13,218 nucleotides of DNA from Nitrosomonadales bacterium. GTDB taxonomy: Bacteria; Pseudomonadota; Gammaproteobacteria; Burkholderiales; SG8-41. The notes below the pieces were generated by a model. That model saw only the letters and a program-made list of their open reading frames with translations, was not told the DNA's origin and searched no databases. Numbering within the stretch: position 1 is the stretch's first letter; every line of letters starts with the position of its first letter. The translations under genes and the position numbers were made by a program. Shown here in pieces: positions 7,504 through 12,781 of the stretch. The stretch spans positions 1 through 13,218 of the forward strand of contig VFLF01000646.1 in the NCBI GenBank assembly GCA_009885185.1, in the 5' to 3' direction.

Positions 7504-8390
7504 TGTTGTTCCCCTTCGTGCTTCGCTTTGGCCCGCGCATAGGCATGGGACAGCGCGCGCCGGGTCAACACCGCGACAAGATCGCGCCGGTACTGCGCCG
7601 GGGCACGGAAATCGCTAATCGGCCTCGCCTCGGCAGCGGCGATCCGTCCTGCTTCCTCCATCGCTTGCGGTGTAATGGTGCTCGCAGCAAGAAACGCCTC
7701 TGCCTCCAGCGCGCGCATGATCGTGGGTGCGACGGCACCGAGCGCGATGCGCGGCGCCACGAATGTGTGTTTATCCCAATCGACCCACAGGGCGGCCGCC
7801 ACGTTGACCAACGCCAGCGCCTGTCCTTTGCGCAAGCCGAGTTTCTGAAAATCCGCGGGCTTTTCCAGGTTTCTCCCGGGAATGACGACTTCTGCCAGCA
7901 ATTCGCCTGCGGCGAGTGCCGTCTTGCGGGGCGCGATGAAGAATTCCGCAATGGGCATCTGCCGGCTTTCGCCCATTTTGACCAGCGTGACCAGCGCATC
8001 CAGCGCGAAAAGCGCTGGCCCGCTGTCCATTGACGGCACGCCGGTCACCAGATTGCCACCAAGCGTACCGAGGTTGCGCGTCTGCACAGCACCGATCGAG
8101 TGCGCTGCTTCGGCCAGTACAGGGCACAGTTCGCGGACGAGCGGCGAACGCATGATTTCGGTATGCGTGACCAGTGCGCCGATGAGTAAACCGTGCGCCG
8201 TCAACTCAATCTGCTTCAGGTCATGCGCCCGCGAAACATCAATGACGACCGCGGGAACATGGCGCGCAAATTTCAGATCAACCAGCAGATCCGTGCCTCC
8301 CGCGAGCACCTGTGCCGACCGACCATGCTCCGCCAGCAACGCAACCGCGTGCCGTGTATCCCTGGCGGTGATGACTTCAAACGGCTGCAT
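7500..8390 (-). CDS. Molybdenum hydroxylase FAD-binding subunit (CoxM/PF00941 type)
   Basis: The 296-residue product fits the medium subunit of xanthine dehydrogenase/CO dehydrogenase-type enzymes. The FAD-binding motifs are AGGTDLLVDLK (30-40) and the GTLGGN loop (108-113) followed by VTGVPSMDSGP, where many homologues have NASPAAD-like residues. The C-terminal 100 residues form the CO dehydrogenase flavoprotein C-terminal domain. It lacks the extra [4Fe-4S] insertion of 4-hydroxybenzoyl-CoA reductase HcrB. The FAD passes electrons to an unknown acceptor. First gene of the four-gene operon, with GGAGAG before the ATG and the control region 8391-8683 upstream. Confidence 0.95.
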   Translation of the reverse strand: MQPFEVITARDTRHAVALLAEHGRSAQVLAGGTDLLVDLKFARHVPAVVIDVSRAHDLKQIELTAHGLLIGALVTHTEIMRSPLVRELCPVLAEAAHSIGAVQTRNLGTLGGNLVTGVPSMDSGPALFALDALVTLVKMGESRQMPIAEFFIAPRKTALAAGELLAEVVIPGRNLEKPADFQKLGLRKGQALALVNVAAALWVDWDKHTFVAPRIALGAVAPTIMRALEAEAFLAASTITPQAMEEAGRIAAAEARPISDFRAPAQYRRDLVAVLTRRALSHAYARAKAKHEGEQQ

Positions 8391-8425
8391 TCGGTCTCTC
8401 CGGCTTTATCGATCCAATAATGCGT

Positions 8426-8442
8426 TGCCATTCATATTGGCA
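8426..8442. promoter_or_regulatory. Inverted repeat TGCCA-N7-TGGCA, candidate operator
   Basis: The 5-base arms are perfect reverse complements around TTCATAT, centred about 44 bases upstream of the FAD subunit start codon. If TATATC (8453-8448) is the -10, the dyad lies at the transcription start, a position suited to a repressor. Short arms make chance occurrence likely; no regulator gene is in the window. Confidence 0.25.
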
Positions 8443-8492
8443 CTCAGGATATAGCGCGTTGTTAATCGCGTCGACCACTATGCCGCTCCCGC

Positions 8493-8506
8493 TTGATGCA
8501 GATCAA
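8493..8506. promoter_or_regulatory. FNR/ANR-type binding site (TTGAT-N4-ATCAA)
   Basis: TTGATGCAGATCAA matches the FNR/ANR/CRP-FNR-superfamily consensus at all ten defined bases. FNR-type factors sense oxygen through a [4Fe-4S] cluster; NO-sensing Dnr/NNR proteins use nearly the same site. Its centre is about 110 bases upstream of the FAD gene start and 184 bases upstream of the Bug start. Relative to the candidate minus-strand -10 elements it would sit near -44 or -58, close to but not exactly at the usual -41.5 and -61.5, so I cannot say which side it controls. Confidence 0.65.
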
Positions 8507-8683
8507 AGCGAAATCAACAATGGCTGTCGCCGTTCTCAACATACACATTCGCGTTATCCATGCCAGCCAAGCCAGTCCTCTGTGTCCTGGCAGTTGAGCG
8601 CGGTATCTCTAATTTTCGCGGCGTGCCGTCTTGGCCTGCAATGGGTGGATAATGGCCAAAATAGCAGCCCGGTAGGTGTGATA

Positions 8684-9685
8684 ATGAAACCGCATACCTT
8701 GTGTTCCTCATGTAGCGCGCTGTGGGTGCTGTGTTTTCTGCTCACCGCGCCCGCCATGGCACAAACCCCTTCGGCAAGTACAGGACAGGCCTTCCCCGCC
8801 AAAGCCATTCGCATCATCGCGCCCTTCCCGCCCGCCAGCGTGGCGGATGTACTCGCGCGACCGATCGCGCAGAAGATGACCGAGACTTGGGGGCAGCCGG
8901 TGATTGTCGATAACCGCACTGGGGCGGCGGGCAGCGTCGGCTCGGACATGGTAGCGAAGGCCGCGCCGGACGGTTACACGCTGTTGCTCGGCACCATCGG
9001 CACCAACGCCATCAACTCGGTGCTCTACGTCAAACTACCGTACAACGCTCGCACGGATTTCTCGCCGATCACGCTGGTGGCGAACGCGCCCCTCTTTCTG
9101 GTGATGCACCCGTCAGTGCCGGTCAAGACCGTGAGGGAGGTGGTCGCACTCGCCAAAACGAAACCCGGTCAGTTGAATTACGGTTCCGCGGGCATGGGCA
9201 CCTCGCCGCATCTGGCGGGCGAAATGTTCCAGCATCTCGCCGGCGTCAAGATGACGCTGGTCACGTACAAGGGCAGCCCACAATCCGCCATTGATCTGGT
9301 GGCCGGACGGCTCGACCTGATATTCGCCAACGGTTCGGCAGTGCTTCCGCTCATCCGTACGGGACGGCTGCGGCTGATCGCGACCAGCGGCGCGAAGCGC
9401 GATCCGGCGATGCCGGACGTGCCCACCATCGGCGAAACCGTGCCCGGCTTCGAACTCATGCCGTGGTGGGGATTGTTCGCGCCGGCCAGCACGCCGCGCG
9501 AGATCGTGGCGAAACTCCACGGCGAAACGGTGCGTATTCTCGCGCTGCAGGACATCAAGGCGCAATACGCCAATCTCGGCCTCACCGCCATCTCCAATAC
9601 GCCGGAGCAGCTTAACGCTTACGTGCACGAGGAAATTGCGCGCTGGGCGAAAATCGTCAAGGCCACCGGCGCGCGGGCTGATTGA
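8684..9685 (+). CDS. Bug-family (TctC-like) periplasmic receptor
   Basis: From the ATG at 8684 the product is 333 residues, the normal length. It has a signal peptide (basic MKPH, hydrophobic ALWVLCFLLTAPAMA, cleavage before QTPS), then the Bug fold: IRIIAPFPPASVADVLARP, VDNRTGAAGSVG and the PDGYT signature. The frame is open back to 8420, but that extension would bury the signal peptide and is rejected; a GTG at 8678 is a possible alternative start two codons upstream. The residues PASVAD replace the more usual PGGSTD in the first ligand loop, which may affect the ligand. No TctAB genes are nearby. It heads a likely operon with the DUF35 and thiolase-fold genes and is divergent from the Mo hydroxylase operon. 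Confidence 0.93.
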   Translation: MKPHTLCSSCSALWVLCFLLTAPAMAQTPSASTGQAFPAKAIRIIAPFPPASVADVLARPIAQKMTETWGQPVIVDNRTGAAGSVGSDMVAKAAPDGYTLLLGTIGTNAINSVLYVKLPYNARTDFSPITLVANAPLFLVMHPSVPVKTVREVVALAKTKPGQLNYGSAGMGTSPHLAGEMFQHLAGVKMTLVTYKGSPQSAIDLVAGRLDLIFANGSAVLPLIRTGRLRLIATSGAKRDPAMPDVPTIGETVPGFELMPWWGLFAPASTPREIVAKLHGETVRILALQDIKAQYANLGLTAISNTPEQLNAYVHEEIARWAKIVKATGARAD

Positions 9686-9753
9686 CGTAGCCGCCGGCGT
9701 TACAATTGCAGTGCGGTTTTGATTTCTCCACCACCATTCACGAAGGAAATCCC

Positions 9754-10155
9754 ATGTCCAGCCTGACAGAAACATCGCCGCTCGGCGTATTTCAGGCGCA
9801 CCTGGCCAAAGGCGAGCTCGCCTACCAGGTGTGTCTTGACGACAACAAACCGTTTTTCTACCCGCGCGCCTATGCGCCCGCCACCGGCAGCGAAAATATC
9901 GAATGGCGCGTGTCCAAGGGGCTTGGCACCGTCTACACCACCACCGTGGTGCATACCAAGGGCGAGCCGCCGCACAATGTCGCGATGATCGATCTGGATG
10001 AGGGCTTTCGCATGATGAGCCGCGTCGAGGACATTGATCCGATGCAGGTCAAGATCGGCATGCGCGTGAAGTTTCGTGTGTTTCCGGGCGGCGACAAAGC
10101 GGCGCCGTACCCTGTGTTTACGCCCGCAGTTACGTCCACCGGGGGATCGAAATGA
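9754..10155 (+). CDS. DUF35 OB-fold protein with degenerate zinc ribbon
   Basis: The 133-residue product starts at an ATG with GAAGGA upstream. Residues about 50-120 carry the DUF35 OB-fold pattern: GLGTVYTTTVVHT, NVAMIDLDEGFRMMSRV, IGMRVKFRVF. DUF35 proteins normally have an N-terminal rubredoxin-like zinc ribbon with two CxxC pairs; here only C27 remains in the aligned stretch (VCLDDNKPFFYPRAYAPATG), so zinc is probably not bound. DUF35 proteins form complexes with thiolase-fold partners, for example BbsA with BbsB in anaerobic toluene degradation, and the DUF35 domain of ChsH2 with the aldolase Ltp2. The stop overlaps the thiolase-fold start (ATGA), supporting a stoichiometric complex. It may help present acyl-CoA substrate. 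Confidence 0.88.
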   Translation: MSSLTETSPLGVFQAHLAKGELAYQVCLDDNKPFFYPRAYAPATGSENIEWRVSKGLGTVYTTTVVHTKGEPPHNVAMIDLDEGFRMMSRVEDIDPMQVKIGMRVKFRVFPGGDKAAPYPVFTPAVTSTGGSK

Positions 10156-11321
10156 ACAACCCGAATCTCGCGGGACTGCAACGCGGCAGCGTTGCCGTGG
10201 TGGGCGCGGCGGAATCCGATCTGGGCCAAATGGCGCAGGGCACGCACCCGATGGATCTGATGGCGCAGGCAACGATGCGCGCGCTGGAAGACTGCGGTCT
10301 TACGCTGAAAGACGTGGATGGCCTGTTTGTCGCGGCGACACAGGTGCGCATGGGGCCGATGGCGTTTGCCGAGTATCTGCGCATCAAGCCCAAATATTTT
10401 GACGGTACCATTATCGGCGGCTCGTCGTTCATGTCGCACGTGGCGCACGCGCAGGCCGCGCTGCAACTGGGCTTGTGCAACGTGGCGGTGATCGCCTACG
10501 GCAGCACGCAGCGCTCGGTGTCGCGCGCGGCAGCCAGCCCGCGCGAATTCAACCCGTATGAATCGCCTTATCGCCCGTTTATGCCGAGCACCGCGTACGC
10601 GATGGCGGCGATGCGCCATATGCACGAATTCGGCACCACGCGCGAACACCTCGCCGAAGTCGCCGTGTCCGCGCGCAAATGGGCGCTGCTGAACCCCAAG
10701 GCATGGGAAAAAGAGCCTCTGACGATAGAGCAAGTGTTGAGCGCGCGTATGGTGAGCTATCCGTTGACGGTGCGCGATTGCTGTCTGGTGCTCGACGGCG
10801 GTGGCGCCATCGTGATGGTGCGCGCAGATCGCGCCAAATCGCTGAAAAAGAAACCCGTGTATGTGCTGGGCACCGGAGAATCGCTGTCACACGCGAATAT
10901 TTCCAGCATGCCCGATTTCACCGTCACCGCCGCCAAGGAATCCGGCGCGCAAGCCTACGCCGCCGCGAAGATAAAGCCTGCGGACATGCAGATGCTCTCG
11001 CTCTACGATGCCTTCACCATCACGCCGATTTTGTTCCTCGAAGACTTGGGCTTTTGCCCCAAAGGCGAAGGCGGACGCTTCGTGGCCGACGGTACGATTG
11101 CCCCCGGCGGCAAACTGCCGGTGAACACCAGCGGCGGCGGCTTGTCGTATTGCCATCCGGGCATGTATGGCCTGCTGGTGATGATCGAGGCCATCCGCCA
11201 GGTGCGCGGCGAATGCGGGCAGCGGCAGGTAAAAAACTGTGATGTCGCGCTGGCGCAAGGCAATGGTGGTGTGCTCTCCAGCGAGTGTACGGTCATTTTT
11301 GGGTCAGCGGCCACGCTGTAA
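10152..11321 (+). CDS. Thiolase-fold (SCP2-thiolase-like) protein lacking classical catalytic cysteines
   Basis: The 389-residue product has the thiolase-superfamily layout: a DLMAQATMRALEDCGL helix near the start, IIGGSSFMSHVAHAQAA (87-103) where thiolases carry the acylated Cys, YDAFTITP (285-292), CHPGMYG (334-340, keeping the His of the GHPxG loop), and AQGNGGVLSSE (368-378) in place of the C-terminal CxGGG. Both active-site cysteines therefore appear to be absent, Ser replacing the nucleophile. This is the pattern of SCP2-thiolase-like proteins; some, such as Ltp2, act as retro-aldolases with a DUF35 partner, and such a partner is encoded just upstream with a 4-base overlap. A role in C-C bond cleavage or formation on a CoA-bound intermediate is inferred; a true thiolase reaction is unlikely. 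Confidence 0.9.
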   Translation: MNNPNLAGLQRGSVAVVGAAESDLGQMAQGTHPMDLMAQATMRALEDCGLTLKDVDGLFVAATQVRMGPMAFAEYLRIKPKYFDGTIIGGSSFMSHVAHAQAALQLGLCNVAVIAYGSTQRSVSRAAASPREFNPYESPYRPFMPSTAYAMAAMRHMHEFGTTREHLAEVAVSARKWALLNPKAWEKEPLTIEQVLSARMVSYPLTVRDCCLVLDGGGAIVMVRADRAKSLKKKPVYVLGTGESLSHANISSMPDFTVTAAKESGAQAYAAAKIKPADMQMLSLYDAFTITPILFLEDLGFCPKGEGGRFVADGTIAPGGKLPVNTSGGGLSYCHPGMYGLLVMIEAIRQVRGECGQRQVKNCDVALAQGNGGVLSSECTVIFGSAATL

Positions 11322-11358
11322 GGTTATCCGCGCAAGCGCGACCAATCCGCAATTCCGT

Positions 11359-11383
11359 GGTGCAGGGAATTTCTCCCTGCATC
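11359..11383 (+). terminator. Hairpin after the thiolase-fold gene, possible terminator
   Basis: TGCAGGGA (11361-11368) and TCCCTGCA (11374-11381) form a perfect 8-bp stem with loop ATTTC; a G-U and a G-C pair can extend it to 10 bp. It lies 37 bases after the thiolase-fold stop and 34 bases before the msrB start. No U-tract follows, so it may end the upstream message only weakly, or be part of the msrB leader. Confidence 0.45.
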
Positions 11384-11417
11384 AACGGTCTCAGTTCTGG
11401 AACCAAAGGAGATAACA

Positions 11418-11978
11418 ATGGAAAGACGCGGATTTATTCAAGGCATTGCAGCGCTTGTGGCTCTGAGCACGTTGTCAGGACGCGATGCTTTCGCGCAGTC
11501 GATGGACAAAAAAGCCATCGACGACATGCAAAAAAACTGGAAACAGTTGCTCGCCGACGGCACGCCGGCAGTCACGGCAACGCCGCCGCTCAAGCTGAGC
11601 AAGGACGAGTGGAAGAAACGCCTGTCGCCCGCGGCCTACGACGTGCTGCGCGACGAAGGCACCGAGCGCGCAGGCAGCAGCCCGCTCAACGGCGAAAAAC
11701 GCCCCGGTGTTTTTGTGTGCGCGGGTTGCGATCTGCCAGTATTCACCTCGGCGATGAAATACGAATCGGGCACCGGTTGGCCGAGTTTTTTCACCACCAT
11801 CCCCGGTGCATTCAACAAGAAAACCGATTACAAGCTGATTCTGCCGCGCACCGAGTATCACTGCGTAAAATGCGGCGGCCATCACGGCCATGTCTTCGAC
11901 GACGGCCCGCAGCCCACGCGCGAACGCTGGTGCAATAACGGCCTGGCGTTGAAATTCATACCCAAAGCCAAGGCCTGA
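11418..11978 (+). CDS. msrB: Peptide-methionine (R)-S-oxide reductase, Tat-exported
   Basis: The 186-residue MsrB reduces methionine-R-sulfoxide in proteins. It shows the zinc cysteines C101/C104 (CAGC) and C149/C152 (CVKC), the substrate-pocket GTGWPSF (118-124), HHGHVFDDGP (155-164), and catalytic C172 in RWCNN; the usual RYCVNS is changed at the Ser position to Asn-Gly. The N-terminus MERRGFIQG followed by a hydrophobic stretch and AFA (to about residue 26) is a twin-arginine signal, so the enzyme probably folds with zinc in the cytoplasm and works in the periplasm. A near-perfect AAAGGAGAT precedes the ATG. It is flanked by hairpins on both sides, suggesting a transcription unit of its own. 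Confidence 0.95.
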   Translation: MERRGFIQGIAALVALSTLSGRDAFAQSMDKKAIDDMQKNWKQLLADGTPAVTATPPLKLSKDEWKKRLSPAAYDVLRDEGTERAGSSPLNGEKRPGVFVCAGCDLPVFTSAMKYESGTGWPSFFTTIPGAFNKKTDYKLILPRTEYHCVKCGGHHGHVFDDGPQPTRERWCNNGLALKFIPKAKA

Positions 11979-11998
11979 TCGCCCCGCCGTACCCGTAG

Positions 11999-12015
11999 CG
12001 TGCGCTGTGCGCACG
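11999..12015. repeat. Short perfect GC hairpin downstream of msrB
   Basis: CGTGCGC (11999-12005) and GCGCACG (12009-12015) are perfect complements around TGT. It lies 20 bases before the intrinsic terminator at 12036-12069 and may slow RNA polymerase or protect the mRNA 3' end; no U-tract follows it. Confidence 0.45.
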
Positions 12016-12035
12016 ACAAATCGATGCGGTGACCC

Positions 12036-12069
12036 AACGGCAACCGTCTTGCAGCGGTTGCCGTTTTTT
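12036..12069 (+). terminator. Rho-independent terminator of msrB
   Basis: AACGGCAACCG (12036-12046) pairs perfectly with CGGTTGCCGTT (12055-12065) around an 8-base loop, and the run of six T (12064-12069) directly follows the GC-rich part of the stem. It is 57 bases after the msrB stop and ends 16 bases before the GNAT start, so the GNAT gene must start its own transcript. Confidence 0.88.
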
Positions 12070-12071
12070 GT

Positions 12072-12080
12072 TGGTAATAT
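12072..12080 (+). promoter_or_regulatory. Extended -10 promoter (TGG-TAATAT) for the GNAT gene
   Basis: TGG directly before TAATAT fits the TGn extended -10 form, which can work without a good -35; none is seen 17 bp upstream. Transcription would begin at about 12086-12087, on the ATG itself, giving a leaderless or nearly leaderless mRNA. The strong terminator immediately upstream makes a promoter here necessary. Confidence 0.5.
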
Positions 12081-12085
12081 GAGTC

Positions 12086-12580
12086 ATGACCGCGCCGCTG
12101 ATACCATTGATACGACTGGCCCAAGACGCCGATGCGCATTGCATCGCGGTGATGTCGCGCTGTCTGATTGAACTCGGCTTGCGCGGCTGGAGCTGGGACC
12201 CCGGCCGCGTCAAACGCGTGCTGCGGCATCGCGAATCCTGCGTTGTCGTCGCGCAAATCGATGGGCGTGTCGAAGGCTTCGCCATTGCGCAGTTCGGCGA
12301 CACGCGCATGCATCTGAGCCTGCTAGCGGTCAACGCCCTGCGCCAGCGCTGCGGCATCGGGCGCGCGCTGGTGGAATGGCTGGAGCAATCCGCTCTGACC
12401 GCGGGCATCACCGAAGTGCATCTTGAACTGCGCGCCAATAATGCCGCCGCGAAGTTTTTCTACGAAGCGCTGGGGTACGAGTTTGTGCTCGCCGCCCCCG
12501 GCTATTACAGCGGCGTGGAAACCGCCTTCAAGATGCGCAAGCCCCTCGGCGTCGCGGCAACCGGTCGCGCCATTCCATAA
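12086..12580 (+). CDS. GNAT-family N-acetyltransferase
   Basis: The 164-residue protein has the GNAT fold. Beta-strand VVVAQIDGRVEGFAIAQF (53-70) is followed by motif A LLAVNALRQRCGIGRAL (79-95), whose Q/RxxGxG loop binds the acetyl-CoA pyrophosphate. Then comes the RimI-like LELRANNAAAKFFYEALGYE (113-132), with the conserved Asn and a Tyr that often acts as general acid. Acetyl acceptor unknown; resemblance to RimI-type acetyltransferases is general only. There is no proper Shine-Dalgarno before the ATG, and the extended -10 at 12072-12080 would put the mRNA start on the start codon. It is isolated upstream by the msrB terminator. Confidence 0.92.
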   Translation: MTAPLIPLIRLAQDADAHCIAVMSRCLIELGLRGWSWDPGRVKRVLRHRESCVVVAQIDGRVEGFAIAQFGDTRMHLSLLAVNALRQRCGIGRALVEWLEQSALTAGITEVHLELRANNAAAKFFYEALGYEFVLAAPGYYSGVETAFKMRKPLGVAATGRAIP

Positions 12581-12585
12581 TTTAT

Positions 12586-12615
12586 TGTTTAAAAACAAAT
12601 ACTTACATTTAAACA
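12586..12615. repeat. AT-rich 30-bp dyad (TGTTTAAA-N14-TTTAAACA)
   Basis: Perfect 8-base inverted arms at 12586-12593 and 12608-12615 enclose an A-rich spacer; an inner overlapping palindrome TTGTTT-AA-AAACAA also exists (12585-12598). It starts 6 bases after the GNAT stop and ends 8 bases before the 49-codon ORF. In such GC-rich DNA the AT island stands out. It could be a promoter/operator for the downstream genes or a weak end signal for GNAT. Confidence 0.45.
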
Positions 12616-12623
12616 GTATCCCT

Positions 12624-12773
12624 ATGCCCATCAACAAGAATCACACTAGGCAACAACTCGCCGCTGGCAAGATCACCATGGGCATGCGCTTTATTCTGAG
12701 CGGCCTTGATTTGCTGTTCCTCATACGCGGCGCGCGCGAGCGCTCGGAATTTCTGCACGGGATCAAGCTGTAG
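12624..12773 (+). CDS. Hypothetical 49-residue small protein
   Basis: From the ATG at 12624, directly after the AT-rich dyad, the ORF encodes 49 residues: a basic N-terminus (NKNHTRQQLAAGK), a hydrophobic middle (MRFILSGLDLLFLI) and a charged tail ending FLHGIKL. I do not recognise the family. The middle could be a short amphipathic or membrane-associated helix. No clear Shine-Dalgarno precedes the ATG. The stop is 8 bp before the probable start of the membrane protein gene, so the two may share a message. It might be a spurious ORF. Confidence 0.4.
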   Translation: MPINKNHTRQQLAAGKITMGMRFILSGLDLLFLIRGARERSEFLHGIKL

Positions 12774-12781
12774 CCCTGCAT

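Larger units (their letters stand above)
8391..8683. promoter_or_regulatory. Divergent control region between Mo hydroxylase operon and Bug/DUF35/thiolase operon
   Basis: This 293-bp gap is the longest non-coding stretch in the window and must hold the start signals of two oppositely transcribed units. It contains the perfect FNR-type palindrome at 8493-8506 and a TGCCA-N7-TGGCA dyad at 8426-8442. On the minus strand the hexamers TATATC (8453-8448) and GATTAA (8467-8462) are possible -10 elements for the FAD gene. On the plus strand GATAAT (8648-8653) precedes the Bug gene, without a well-spaced -35. The plus frame is open from 8420, but that stretch is not Bug-like and lacks a signal peptide until the start at 8684. 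Confidence 0.6.

Noticed and set aside
8438..8453. Sigma-54 type promoter starting at TGGCAC
   Set aside because: The -12 TTGC element is missing at the required distance.
8561..8592. TGCCAG and CTGGCA inverted pair
   Set aside because: Six-base arms 20 bases apart with no positional support; probably chance.
8420..8683. N-terminal extension of the second Bug receptor
   Set aside because: The frame is open, but the extension would place the signal peptide inside the protein, and it overlaps the control region with the FNR-type box.
9682..9706. TTGACG and TACAAT as a promoter for the DUF35 gene
   Set aside because: Both hexamers are close to consensus, but the spacer is only 13 bases instead of about 17.
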